Positions 47,474-57,503 are shown, numbered from the stretch's first letter. The stretch: 64,000 nt of DNA from Polaribacter marinus (GCF_022662535.1 NZ_JAKQYM010000003.1:124001-188000); one strand, 5' to 3'. The notes: generated by a model not told the origin, from the letters alone. Translations and numbers: made by a program.

Positions 47474-50200
47474 TTATTTAATAATAAGTTTTTTAACGGT
47501 CTTTGTATTCTCACTAAAAATACGTAATAGATAGAAACCAGGTTGTAACTCACTAATATTTACTTGAGTGGCATTGCTTGTTTGTAAAACACGTTTTCCT
47601 GAAATATCAAACAGTTCCATTCTAGTGATTGGTTGATTAGAAGTCACATTAAAAATATCTGTTGCTGGATTTGGGTATAATACGAACTCGTTTAAACTTA
47701 GCTGATCTACGCTTAAGCTCGAACAATTTTCGCTAAAAATCGAAGTGTTATCAATAGTTTCCCAATTTGTTGTACTGTAATTTACATCATCTACTTCAAT
47801 ACAGCTTAAGTTAGGATTACCTATAGTATTGAAATAATTAATATTGGTATTAGCTCCATTTTTAACGTTTAGTTCGGTTAAATTATTATTATAAAGAGAT
47901 ATATTTATTAGCGCAGGGTTACTACTTAAATCTACAACAGTAAGAGCTGTATTACCACAATCTATATCTTCTAACGCAGGGCTATTACTAAAACCTATAT
48001 TGCTAAGAGGTGTGTTCATTGCTCTTAATTTAATTAATGAACTAGGCATACCTAAACTAGTAAGAGCTGTATTGTTACAATATAAAGTTTCTATTGAATT
48101 GGTGTAACTTAAATTTAGGCTATTAAGCAACTCACTATAACTACAATTAACATGAGTTAATGCTGTTAAATCACTTACATCTACGCTAATAAGCGAATCG
48201 TTATAACTACAATCTAAATATTCTAATAATGTATTGTTGCTAACATCTAAATTTTCTAATGATGTACCATAACAACTTAAATAAGATAACGCAGTATTAT
48301 TACTTAAATCTAGACTACTAATATTAGTAGCACTACATCTTAATTCTTCTAATGCTACAAAATCTTCTATACCTGTTAAATCTGAAATGTTTTTGTGATT
48401 TAGATTTAAGCTTGTTACTCCAGAAATATTTGCAGTAGGTACATAATCATCTAATACAGTATCATAACCTAAATAAATTAAGGCATTTTCAAATTCATCA
48501 TCTGGGATATAGGTACTTATTTCTAAGAAACAATTTTCGGAATAAAGAGCAACATCAGGAATACTCGTCCAGTTATTTGTGCTAAAAGTAACATCATCTA
48601 CTTGAACACATGTTAAATTAGGATTGTTGTTAGCAATAAAAGTAGTTACAGTAGTATTATTTCCGTTTTTTATATTTAAGTATGTTAAATTACTATTATT
48701 TTGACATCTTACCGTTTCTAATAATGGATTAGCAGATACAGCTATAACATTAAGAGAAGTATTATAACATTCTAAAGATTCTAATGCAGGGTTATTACTT
48801 AAATCTAGAGTGCTAATATTAGTGTTGTAGCATTTTAAATCTTTTATTAATTGATTGTTACTAACAATCAAACTGGTAATAGGATTATCATTACAATATA
48901 AATTTTCTAATAAAGTATTATTACTAACATCTAAATTACTAATATTATTATTATTACATCTTAATTCTTCTAAGGCTACAAAATCTTCTATACCTGTTAA
49001 ATCTGAAATATCTTCACTATGTATTTCTAAGCTTGTTATTCCGGTAATATTGGCTGTAAGCACGTAATCATCTAATACAGTATCATACCCAAGGGTTATT
49101 AAAGCTTGTTCAAAATTATCGTCTGGAACGTAGGTGGTTGGCTGTGTATAACAGTTAGCGCTATACACTGATGCATTATTTATAGCTGTCCAGTTAGTTG
49201 TACTATAAGCTACATCATCTACTTCAACACAAGTTAAATTAGTATTACCACTAAGACTAAAAGTGCTTATAGTAGTATTAGAACCATTTTTAATATTTAT
49301 TTGTTCTAAGTCACTTATATTATTTGCTGTAAAAGACTCCAACGCAGGGTTATTACTCAAATCTAAACTACTTATTGAAGTAGAACTACAATTTAAAGAT
49401 TTTAATGCTGTACTATTACTTACATTCAAAATTCTAACGGGAGTAGAATTACAGTTTAAAGTTTCTAGTAAAGGATTATTACTTAAATCAAGGTTAGTAA
49501 TGGAGGTTTCAGCACACTGTATTTTTTTTAGTGCCGGATTATTACTTACGTCTAAAATACTAATGGAAGAGTTGTAATTAATATTTAAATCTTCTAATAC
49601 AGGATTATTACTTACATCTAAACTGTTTAAAGAAGTTAAGTAACTCGTTAATCTTTCTAATGCTGGATTGTTACTTAAATCTAAGTTGGTAATAGGTGTA
49701 TTATAACAGTCTATAGCTTTTAGTGCTGGATTATGGCTTAAATCTATATTAACAATATCCGTATTATGAATATACAAATTAATTAATGCCGGATTATGAC
49801 TTAAGTCTATGGTGTTTATATTAGTACCTCCTATGTGTAAGCTCTCTAATGCTGTATTATTACTTACATCTAAGCTAATAATAGCTGTCCCTCCAGCGCT
49901 TAGGTTTGTTAAATTTAAATTACTACTTACATCTATACTCGTAAGCGCAGTATTATTAGAACAGGTTAATCTTTCTAATGCTTCAAAATCTTCAATACCG
50001 GTTAAATCTTCAATATTTTTATTATACATACTTAAGTTAGTAACGCTGCTTATGTTTGCAGTAAGTACGTAATCATCTAAAATATCATCATAACCACTGT
50101 CTATTAAATATTGTTCAAAATTATCATCTGGCACATAGGTGGTTTGCGCAATTGCAGGTAAACTAACTAAAGTTAGTAAAAAAAGTAATTTCTTCATCAT
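47474..50200 (-). CDS. T9SS-secreted leucine-rich repeat protein
   Basis: A surface or secreted protein of about 908 residues. A signal peptide (MMKKLLFLLTLVSLPAIAQ) is followed by three tandem modules starting near residues 20, 353 and 562 of this start. Each begins with a YVPDDNFEQxLI-LGYD-LDDYV-TANI header and ISDLTGIEDFVALEEL, runs through 20-21-residue LRRs (LDLSNNPALESL type), and closes with a VDDVxYSTTNW block. The last 75 residues are a type IX secretion sorting domain (FVLYPNPATD, LFDISGKRVL, LQPGFYLLRI, KTVKKLIIK). I use the ATG at 50200 just before the signal peptide; an upstream ATG at 50239 would add a poor leader. Confidence 0.9.
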   Translation of the reverse strand: MMKKLLFLLTLVSLPAIAQTTYVPDDNFEQYLIDSGYDDILDDYVLTANISSVTNLSMYNKNIEDLTGIEDFEALERLTCSNNTALTSIDVSSNLNLTNLSAGGTAIISLDVSNNTALESLHIGGTNINTIDLSHNPALINLYIHNTDIVNIDLSHNPALKAIDCYNTPITNLDLSNNPALERLTSYLTSLNSLDVSNNPVLEDLNINYNSSISILDVSNNPALKKIQCAETSITNLDLSNNPLLETLNCNSTPVRILNVSNSTALKSLNCSSTSISSLDLSNNPALESFTANNISDLEQINIKNGSNTTISTFSLSGNTNLTCVEVDDVAYSTTNWTAINNASVYSANCYTQPTTYVPDDNFEQALITLGYDTVLDDYVLTANITGITSLEIHSEDISDLTGIEDFVALEELRCNNNNISNLDVSNNTLLENLYCNDNPITSLIVSNNQLIKDLKCYNTNISTLDLSNNPALESLECYNTSLNVIAVSANPLLETVRCQNNSNLTYLNIKNGNNTTVTTFIANNNPNLTCVQVDDVTFSTNNWTSIPDVALYSENCFLEISTYIPDDEFENALIYLGYDTVLDDYVPTANISGVTSLNLNHKNISDLTGIEDFVALEELRCSATNISSLDLSNNTALSYLSCYGTSLENLDVSNNTLLEYLDCSYNDSLISVDVSDLTALTHVNCSYSELLNSLNLSYTNSIETLYCNNTALTSLGMPSSLIKLRAMNTPLSNIGFSNSPALEDIDCGNTALTVVDLSSNPALINISLYNNNLTELNVKNGANTNINYFNTIGNPNLSCIEVDDVNYSTTNWETIDNTSIFSENCSSLSVDQLSLNEFVLYPNPATDIFNVTSNQPITRMELFDISGKRVLQTSNATQVNISELQPGFYLLRIFSENTKTVKKLIIK

Positions 50201-50360
50201 AAAATAGGTGTTTTTGTTAATGTTGTTTCTTAACAACAAAATTAATTAAAGGCTAATAGAGGTAGCTCACCCTTTTGGGTGATATTTAATTGTTTTTGGA
50301 CATGGTGTTAGCTTTATTTCTAGATTTTTATACTTTCTTGGGGCATTTTTTGTTTAAAAT

Positions 50361-50409
50361 AAAAAAGGAAGCATTACCTGTTATAACAGGTAATGCTTCC
50401 TTTTTTTTT
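50361..50409 (-). terminator. long perfect palindromic terminator after the TPR kinase
   Basis: A perfect inverted repeat of 46 nt centred between 50383 and 50384, with 23-nt arms (core GGAAGCATTACCTGTTA). It is flanked by A and T runs, so it can terminate on either strand. It lies about 22 bp after the kinase stop on the minus strand. Confidence 0.85.
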
Positions 50410-50430
50410 AATGTGTAAGTATTTTATATT

Positions 50431-52389
50431 TTAATTTAAGACTATGTTGGGTATAATTAATACAATTTTTGCACCCTGATTGGTCGAGTTAATTTGCATT
50501 TCGGCTTTTAATTTATCGCTAAAAGCTTTTATTAGTCTAAACCCTAAACTAGAAATTTTATTAATGTCAAAGCTATCTGGCAATCCTTTTCCATTATCAG
50601 AAACCGATAAGGTAAGAGTGTTGTTTTTATAAGTTAACTGAATATTAATAGTACCCGAACTTTGTGTTGTAAAAGCATACTTTAAAGCATTGCTAATCAG
50701 CTCATTAATTACTAATCCTAAAGGGATAATAGTATCTACATCTAATTTTATAGGAACTACATTTAAATTAAGCGTTATAGGTTTGTTCTCGGTTTCGTAG
50801 TTTTTAACCAAACTCTTGGCTAGTTTATTTACATACCCATCAATTTGAACACCAATAAGGTCTGTATCTTGATACAAATTTTGATGAATTAATGCCATTG
50901 CCTTTACTCGATCTCGTCCTTCTTGCATAGCCTGTGAAGCTTTTTTATCACTTATTTGACGCTGTTGTAAACTTAATAAAGAAGAAATAGTTTGCAAATT
51001 ATTTTTTACACGATGGTGAATTTCTTTTAGAAGAATGTTTTTATCATTAACAGTACTTTCTAAAAGCACTTTTTGTTGTGCAAGCAACTGATTCTTTTTT
51101 CTGTTTTTGTAATATAAAAAGGCAAGTAAAGAGGCTAAAATTAAACCTATAATGGCTAATATTAAATACAAGTTACGTTGTTTTTCTTTTTTCTTTGCTT
51201 CTATATTTTGTACTTCTTGTTTTTTGTCAAAAGCAAACTGCATTTCTAATTGCGTTTGTTTCTTTATATTTTTTTTATTGAATATGGAATCTTTAGCTTC
51301 AAGGTATTTTTCATGGTTTAAAAGAGCTGCATCATATAAATGTAATTTTTTGTTTGCTAGATATAAACACTCACATGCATTCATATAGGTTTCTAAATAC
51401 TCGTATTTTTGTGCTAATTCCTGTGCTTTCTCACCATCTTGGATGGCTTCGGTATATTTTTCTTGTTTTAAAAATAGTGCACCACGAAGATCATAAGTAA
51501 AAGCCAACATATTCTCTAAATGATTTGCTGTATAATAATCGTGTGCTTTTTTTAAAAATAGTGCACTCTTTTTATAGTCTTCATTCTTTAAATATGCTTT
51601 TGCTAAGTTTAAGTCGGAGCTAGCCATGGATCGTGGATGTCCCTTTCCTTCAATTTTTAGTTTCTTCCCAAGTTCTAAAGCTTTAATTGCTTCAGGTATT
51701 TTATTAAAATTTAAAAGCAAATCACCTTTATTAGATAGAATAACCCCTGCATTAACACTCGCTCCCATACTTAAAGCAGTTTTATAAGCTTCATCATAAT
51801 AAAATAGAGCATCTTCATAATCGTCCATTTGATTGTAAAAATTTGCTAATGAGTTATTTAAGACTAAATCCTGCCCCTTGTAAGAGTATTTTTTTTCTTC
51901 GGTAAATGAAGTGGTGTCTATTTTTTGAAGAACATCTTTAGATTTTAACATCATAGATATTCCTGCAATAATATTACCTTGTTTTGCATAAATAGAGCCT
52001 TTGTAATTTAGAACTTTGGCTTTTAAAAAAGGGAAATCATCATTTTGTAATTTTTCATAAGCTTTTTCATTATATAATAAAGCAGAATCTAATTTTGAAT
52101 TAAAGTAATAATAATTACCAAGAGAATAATACGATTGTATTAAAAGTCTCTTTTCTTCGGTCTGTTTCGCAATTTCAATGGCTTTATCAAATAATCTTTT
52201 TGTGTCACTTACATAGCCATATTTTCTAGCACTTTCAACAAGATTATGTACGCGGGCTTCATGAGATTCTAAATGTGCTAAATTTTGAATTATTGAATCT
52301 ATTTTAGAATGTAACTTGTTTGTGTTTTCTTGGGAAAAAATGAATGAGGGAATACAAAAAAAGAATATAAATAGAGAAGTAAGTTTCAA
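50431..52389 (-). CDS. TPR-containing sensor histidine kinase (HisKA_2 type)
   Basis: A 652-residue kinase. A signal peptide (about 1-19) is followed by a periplasmic array of TPR repeats (about 60-380), a coiled stretch rich in Lys/Glu, one membrane helix (LYLILAIIGLILASLLAFLYY) and a short linker. The HisKA_2 dimerisation domain carries the phospho-acceptor histidine in LLKEIHHRVKNNLQTISSLL. The HATPase end has INELISNALKYAF and VSDNGKGLP. No receiver domain is fused. The nearest regulator on the same strand is the LuxR response regulator 3 kb downstream. Confidence 0.93.
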   Translation of the reverse strand: MKLTSLFIFFFCIPSFIFSQENTNKLHSKIDSIIQNLAHLESHEARVHNLVESARKYGYVSDTKRLFDKAIEIAKQTEEKRLLIQSYYSLGNYYYFNSKLDSALLYNEKAYEKLQNDDFPFLKAKVLNYKGSIYAKQGNIIAGISMMLKSKDVLQKIDTTSFTEEKKYSYKGQDLVLNNSLANFYNQMDDYEDALFYYDEAYKTALSMGASVNAGVILSNKGDLLLNFNKIPEAIKALELGKKLKIEGKGHPRSMASSDLNLAKAYLKNEDYKKSALFLKKAHDYYTANHLENMLAFTYDLRGALFLKQEKYTEAIQDGEKAQELAQKYEYLETYMNACECLYLANKKLHLYDAALLNHEKYLEAKDSIFNKKNIKKQTQLEMQFAFDKKQEVQNIEAKKKEKQRNLYLILAIIGLILASLLAFLYYKNRKKNQLLAQQKVLLESTVNDKNILLKEIHHRVKNNLQTISSLLSLQQRQISDKKASQAMQEGRDRVKAMALIHQNLYQDTDLIGVQIDGYVNKLAKSLVKNYETENKPITLNLNVVPIKLDVDTIIPLGLVINELISNALKYAFTTQSSGTINIQLTYKNNTLTLSVSDNGKGLPDSFDINKISSLGFRLIKAFSDKLKAEMQINSTNQGAKIVLIIPNIVLN

Positions 52390-52928
52390 AAAAATAGTTT
52401 TTTAGTAATTAATAAAATGTCGTCATATTTTACGAGTTTAAAATAGTTGAATATTCTATATAAAAAAATAAAAAACTGTTTTTATTAGTTAATGTCTTAA
52501 AATTCGTTAAATGTATTTTTCTTATTAAATATAGTTGTGTATTATCATTTTTTGGATAAAAAAAGAGCAGGAGCAACGATGTATTATAATTTTGAGGTAT
52601 AAACCTTTGTTTTTCGAAGTATATAAGTTTTTCCTGTATTGATTTAGGTGTTGTTTTTTTGTTAATGATATATTTTCTCACAGTATCTATAAATTATCAA
52701 TGTTTACTTTATATTTCTTTGTTTAGATCTTTTTGATTCTAGTTTGTTGCGCTTTGTTTATAAAAAACAATATATAGAAAAGGAACTATTTTAATAGTTT
52801 TAGGATTAAAAAAAGTTAAGGCACTGTTTTTTAATATTAATAAGAAGTTTACGTCTTAAAAATATTTAATTTAATGCAAAGCATTTAAAATCAAAACGTA
52901 TTTTTGAAGACTTAAATATTAATGATCG
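52390..52928. other. 539-bp gene-poor AT-rich intergenic region
   Basis: The stretch between the minus-strand kinase and the plus-strand isoaspartyl peptidase holds no gene I can support. A minus-strand frame of 83 codons at 52430-52681 has low-complexity composition and no family. A possible -7 box TATTTTTG lies at 52899-52906, 23 bp before the peptidase start, without a TTG at the standard distance. No RNA gene or riboswitch was recognised. Confidence 0.5.
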
Positions 52929-53858
52929 ATGAATACATTTTCTATAGCCATACATGGTGGCGCAGGAACTTTAGTAAAAGGAATGATGACTCCGGAGTTG
53001 GAAGCCAAATACAAATCGGCTTTACAGTTAGCACTAGATGCAGGATATAATGTACTAGAAGCAGGAGGAACCGCAGTAGATGCAGTAGAGAAATCAGTAA
53101 TTGTATTGGAAAACTCTCACTTGTTTAATGCCGGTAAAGGTGCTGTTTTTACAGCAGATGAAACGCATGAAATGGATGCTTCTATTATGGATGGGAACTC
53201 ATTAAATGCAGGTGCAGTATCATTAATTACAGGAATTAAAAATCCTGTTTCTTTGGCAAAAGATGTCATGGAAAAAAGCGAGCATGTTTTTTTAGCTGGT
53301 GAGGGTGCTATGCAGTTTGCAAAAATGAATGGTTATACAATTGAAGATGAAACCTATTTTTATGATGAACTTCGTCATAATCAATGGTTAGAAATAAAAG
53401 ATACGGATAGTTTTCAATTAGATCATGCAAAAAAAAAAGATTCAAAATTTGGTACCGTAGGTGCTGTTGCTTGTGATAAAGAAGGAAATATTGCGGCAGC
53501 TACATCTACAGGTGGTATGACAAATAAACGATTTGGGAGAGTTGGAGATTCTCCAATGATTGGTGCTGGAAATTACGCCAACAATAAAACATGTGCAATT
53601 TCTTGTACAGGAAGTGGCGAGTTTTTTATTAGAGGTGTGGTTGCTTATGATGTAGCTTGTTTAATAGAGCATAAAGGTTTGTCGTTAGATGAAGCATCTA
53701 ATGAGGTTATTAATAAAAGAATTTTAGAAATTGGTGGAGATGGTGGTTTAATTGCTGTTGATGTAAAAGGGAATATTGCAATGCCTTTTAATACAGAAGG
53801 AATGTATAGAGCAAGTAAATCTTCCAAAGGAAAGGAAGAGGTTTTGATTTATAAATAG
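52929..53858 (+). CDS. iaaA: isoaspartyl peptidase / type III L-asparaginase
   Basis: An Ntn hydrolase of 309 residues that self-cleaves to alpha and beta subunits and hydrolyses isoaspartyl (beta-aspartyl) dipeptides. The cleavage site and catalytic threonine is T176 in SKFGTVGAVACD, close to T179 of E. coli IaaA. The GGAG start, the MDASIMDG block, TSTGGMTNK and the SCTGSGEFFIRGVVAYD block are conserved. There is no signal peptide, so it acts in the cytoplasm. It is convergent with cyanophycinase (20 bp between stops). Here it most likely splits the beta-Asp-Arg dipeptide released from cyanophycin. Confidence 0.92.
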   Translation: MNTFSIAIHGGAGTLVKGMMTPELEAKYKSALQLALDAGYNVLEAGGTAVDAVEKSVIVLENSHLFNAGKGAVFTADETHEMDASIMDGNSLNAGAVSLITGIKNPVSLAKDVMEKSEHVFLAGEGAMQFAKMNGYTIEDETYFYDELRHNQWLEIKDTDSFQLDHAKKKDSKFGTVGAVACDKEGNIAAATSTGGMTNKRFGRVGDSPMIGAGNYANNKTCAISCTGSGEFFIRGVVAYDVACLIEHKGLSLDEASNEVINKRILEIGGDGGLIAVDVKGNIAMPFNTEGMYRASKSSKGKEEVLIYK

Positions 53859-53878
53859 CTTATTTACTTTATAAAAAA

Positions 53879-54742
53879 TTAGATAAAAGGAGCATCTATT
53901 GCTAAAACACTAACTTTTCTATTTTTAATAGAATACATGTCACTATTAGAAAGTACATGAATTGTTAAGTTTGCCATTGTCATTGGTGTCCCTTCTTCTA
54001 ATATCTTTTCGTTATTATGTGTTAGTTTACTTCCGTCAAAAATAATAACCATACCAGAACCTATTACAGTACAATCGTTTCCATTTTTAATAATTACCCC
54101 TGTGTCTTCTGCTAAACCAAAACCAATTAAGTTTGGGTATTTCGCAACAGCTTCAGACTGTCTACCAAATCGACCACGTCTAATAAAATGAGTGTCAATA
54201 ATTAATTCAGGTATTAAATTTAAACCCTTATACATGGTTACAGCACCTTTAATAAATGCTTCAGAAGCACTTCCTCCCGCAATCATTTCGTTTGCCATTG
54301 CCATTGCTCCGGCGCTTGTACCAGCAATTACAAAACCTTCTTCATTTTGATATCTGTCAGCTAAAATTTTATGAATGCTTGTTTCTCCAATTCTGTCTGT
54401 AATTTTAGATTGATCCCCTCCAGAAAACATTACGCAATTAGCTTCTTTTATTAATTTAATAGCGCTTTCTTTTTCTGAATCTTCTTTACTTCTAATATCT
54501 AAAATAGTAATGTTTTTACACCCTAACGTGGTAAATGCTTCCATGTAATTTGCTCCAACTTCAGTAGGAATACTAGATGCGGTTGGGATTACTACAATAT
54601 TAGCATCAATACCACCAGCTTCTTTTACAACATGGAATAAAATGCCTTCACTAATAAACTCTTGAGTGTATTGTTCATTTTCTTCAATTCCTTTATCTTC
54701 ATTTCCTCCAATAGGGATTAAGGTTCCTTTTATCACTTTCAT
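53879..54742 (-). CDS. cphB: cyanophycinase (intracellular type)
   Basis: A serine peptidase of the S51 family, 287 residues, that cuts cyanophycin to beta-Asp-Arg dipeptides. The start KGTLIPIGGNEDKG is characteristic. The catalytic serine is S143 in AGTSAGAMAMA, preceded by a MFSGGDQSKI block. A later DTHFIRRGRFGRQ histidine block matches the family. There is no signal peptide, as expected for enzymes that use an internal store and unlike the secreted CphE type. It is divergent from cphA and convergent with the dipeptidase. A -7 box TATTTTTG is read on the minus strand at 54776-54769. Confidence 0.93.
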   Translation of the reverse strand: MKVIKGTLIPIGGNEDKGIEENEQYTQEFISEGILFHVVKEAGGIDANIVVIPTASSIPTEVGANYMEAFTTLGCKNITILDIRSKEDSEKESAIKLIKEANCVMFSGGDQSKITDRIGETSIHKILADRYQNEEGFVIAGTSAGAMAMANEMIAGGSASEAFIKGAVTMYKGLNLIPELIIDTHFIRRGRFGRQSEAVAKYPNLIGFGLAEDTGVIIKNGNDCTVIGSGMVIIFDGSKLTHNNEKILEEGTPMTMANLTIHVLSNSDMYSIKNRKVSVLAIDAPFI

Positions 54743-54842
54743 AAAAATAAGTTGTTTTTCTAACTCGGCAAAAATAAACTAAATTTTATCTTCAAAATTG
54801 TATATATTTATAAACTTTCAATTTAATTAAAACTTACCGAAG

Positions 54843-57503
54843 ATGAAAATCAGAGAAATAAATGCAATGCGTGGGCCAAATTATTGGTCTGTTAGAAGAC
54901 ATAAATTAATTGTAATGGTTCTAGACTTAGAAGAAATGGAAGCATTTCCCTCTAATAAAGTCGATGGATTTTCTGAACGATTAAAAGAGATGTTTCCTAC
55001 GATGTATTCGCATCGTTGTTCTGAAGGTTGTGAAGGGGGGTTTTTTATGAGGGTTGATGAAGGAACTTGGATGGGGCATATTATAGAGCATATAGCATTA
55101 GAAATTCAAACTTTAGCAGACATGGATACGGGTTTTGGTAGAACTCGTGGTTATGGAGAAGAAGGTGTTTATAGTGTTGTTTTTTCTTACATAGAAGAAA
55201 ATGTAGGTAGGTATGCGGCAAAAGCAGCATTTAGAATTTGTGAAGCTTTAATTAAAGGAGAAAAATATGATCTTGAAGAAGATATTCAGGAAATGCGAGA
55301 GTTAAGAGAAAGTTCGCGTTTGGGACCAAGTACTGGTTCTATTGTAGAAGAAGCTGAAGCTAGAGGCATACCTTGGATTCGTTTAAATAAATATTCTCTT
55401 TGTCAACTTGGTTATGGAGCAAACCAGAAAAGAATTCAAGCAACTGTAACAAGTGAAACAAGTAATATTGGTGTAGAGTTAGCCTGTGATAAAGAAGATA
55501 CAAAATACTTGTTAGAACAAGCAGAAGTAGAGGTTCCTAGAGGCGATATTATTAGAAGGGAACGAAGTTTAGAAGCTGCTTGCGATTATGTAGGATACCC
55601 TTTGGTAATAAAACCTATTGATGGTAATCACGGACGTGGAATTACTGTAAATATTGAGAACTATAAAGATGCTTTAGAAGGATTTAGACATGCAAAGAAT
55701 AGCTCTAAAAGTGGTGCAATAATTGTAGAAAAATTTATTACAGGAAAAGATTATAGGTTATTAGTGATCAATAATAGACTGGTTGCTGCAGCTTTAAGAA
55801 CTCCCGCGCATGTTATTGGTGATGGAAAATCTACAGTTCAAGAATTGATTGATGAGGTAAATAAAGACCCAAGAAGAGGATATGGTCATGAAAAAGTTTT
55901 AACTCAGATTACGGTAAATGATTTAACAAAAACAATTATAAAGGATGCGGGTTATACCTTAGAAAGTATCATTAAAAAAGATGAAATGTTGGTTTTAAAA
56001 GATACCGCAAATTTAAGTACAGGAGGTACAGCAGAAGATGTTACAGATATTGTACATCCATCCAATGTGTTTATGGCAGAACGTATTTCTAAAATTATAG
56101 ATTTAGATATTTGTGGAATTGATATTATGACAACAGATATTTCTAAACCATTGTCGGAAACTGGAGGGGCTGTTTTAGAAGTAAATGCTGGCCCTGGTTT
56201 TAGAATGCATTTAGCACCAACAGAAGGGCTTCCAAGAAATGTGGCTGCTCCTGTAATCGATAAATTATTTCCTCCGGGATCCACTTCAAGAATTCCAATT
56301 ATAGCCATTTCTGGAACTAATGGAAAAACCACAACTACTCGTTTAATTGCACATATGGCGAAAATGAAAGGTTTTAATGTTGGTTATACAACTAGTGATG
56401 GTGTGTATATTCAAAATCGTTTGTTAATGACTGGAGATTGTACAGGACCTGCAAGTGCAGAGTTTGTGTTAAGAGATCCAACTGTCAATTTTGCTGTATT
56501 AGAATCTGCAAGAGGTGGTTTGTTAAGAGCGGGTTTAGGTTTTAAATATTGTGATATTGGGATTGTTACAAACGTTGCAGCAGATCACTTGGGTTTAAAA
56601 GGAATCCATACTGTAGAACAATTAGCAAAAGTAAAAGCGGTTATCCCAGAAACAGTATTGCCAGAAGGAACAGCTATTTTAAATGCTGATGATGATCTGG
56701 TATATGCTATGCGTAAAAATGTAGAATGTAATGTTGCATTGTTTTCTCTGGATGAGAATAATCCGCATATTAAAGCAATTCAAAAACGTGGAGGTTTATC
56801 TGCGATTTACGAAAATGGATATATTACCATTTGTAGAGGAGAGTGGAAAATGAGAGTTATTAAAGCTGTAAATGTTCCGTTAACTTACGGAGGAAAAGCA
56901 ACATTTATGATTCAAAATGTACTACCTGCGGTTTTAACAGCCTATATAAAAGGATTTTCTATAGAAGACATGAAAATGTCTTTAGAAACCTTTATTCCAT
57001 CAGCAACACAAACACCAGGAAGATTGAATTTATTTAAATTTAAAGACTTTCAAATTTTAGTTGATTATGCACATAATCCTGCGGGAATGAGAGCTTTAAA
57101 GCAATTTGTAGACAATCTAGAAGCTTCGGTAAAAGTTGGAATTATTGCTGGAATTGGAGATAGAAGAGTAGAGGATAATAATGAAATGGGAAGCATTGCA
57201 GCTGAAATGTTTGACGAAATTATCATTCGACAAGACAAACGTTTAAGAGGTAAAACAGAAGAAGAGCTGATTAAGATGTTAAAAGACGGAATCATAATGA
57301 AAGATCCTAACAAAAAAACTACCGTAATTCCATCAGAAAGAGAAGCAATTTTATATGCAGTTAAAAATGCCAAAAAAGGAGCTTTGATTGTGTTGAGTAG
57401 TGATGTGATTCCTGATGCACTTAACTTGGTAAAAGAGTTGAAAGAAAAAGAAGCTAAAGAATTGTATGAATTCACTTCAGAAGATATTCCTAATTTAGGG
57501 TAA
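54843..57503 (+). CDS. cphA: cyanophycin synthetase
   Basis: CphA, 886 residues, builds the poly-Asp backbone with Arg side chains, using ATP. An N-terminal domain (to about residue 160) is followed by an ATP-grasp domain (about 210-480; VIKPIDGNHGRGITVN, VLEVNAGPGFRMH). The C-terminal Mur-ligase-like domain contains the P-loop SGTNGKTTTTRL near 490 and the VDYAHNPAGM block near 740. Length and block order equal those of cyanobacterial CphA1. The 100-bp gap to divergent cyanophycinase would hold both promoters. It is followed by a terminator. Confidence 0.95.
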   Translation: MKIREINAMRGPNYWSVRRHKLIVMVLDLEEMEAFPSNKVDGFSERLKEMFPTMYSHRCSEGCEGGFFMRVDEGTWMGHIIEHIALEIQTLADMDTGFGRTRGYGEEGVYSVVFSYIEENVGRYAAKAAFRICEALIKGEKYDLEEDIQEMRELRESSRLGPSTGSIVEEAEARGIPWIRLNKYSLCQLGYGANQKRIQATVTSETSNIGVELACDKEDTKYLLEQAEVEVPRGDIIRRERSLEAACDYVGYPLVIKPIDGNHGRGITVNIENYKDALEGFRHAKNSSKSGAIIVEKFITGKDYRLLVINNRLVAAALRTPAHVIGDGKSTVQELIDEVNKDPRRGYGHEKVLTQITVNDLTKTIIKDAGYTLESIIKKDEMLVLKDTANLSTGGTAEDVTDIVHPSNVFMAERISKIIDLDICGIDIMTTDISKPLSETGGAVLEVNAGPGFRMHLAPTEGLPRNVAAPVIDKLFPPGSTSRIPIIAISGTNGKTTTTRLIAHMAKMKGFNVGYTTSDGVYIQNRLLMTGDCTGPASAEFVLRDPTVNFAVLESARGGLLRAGLGFKYCDIGIVTNVAADHLGLKGIHTVEQLAKVKAVIPETVLPEGTAILNADDDLVYAMRKNVECNVALFSLDENNPHIKAIQKRGGLSAIYENGYITICRGEWKMRVIKAVNVPLTYGGKATFMIQNVLPAVLTAYIKGFSIEDMKMSLETFIPSATQTPGRLNLFKFKDFQILVDYAHNPAGMRALKQFVDNLEASVKVGIIAGIGDRRVEDNNEMGSIAAEMFDEIIIRQDKRLRGKTEEELIKMLKDGIIMKDPNKKTTVIPSEREAILYAVKNAKKGALIVLSSDVIPDALNLVKELKEKEAKELYEFTSEDIPNLG

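Noticed and set aside
50266..50281. small TCACCC/GGGTGA hairpin upstream of the LRR gene
   Set aside because: Six base pairs with no T run and no clear link to a start; too weak to call a regulatory element.
52430..52681. 83-codon minus-strand frame in the 52.4-52.9 kb gap
   Set aside because: Low-complexity Lys/Asn/Phe/Leu composition, no recognisable domain, no promoter or neighbour coupling.
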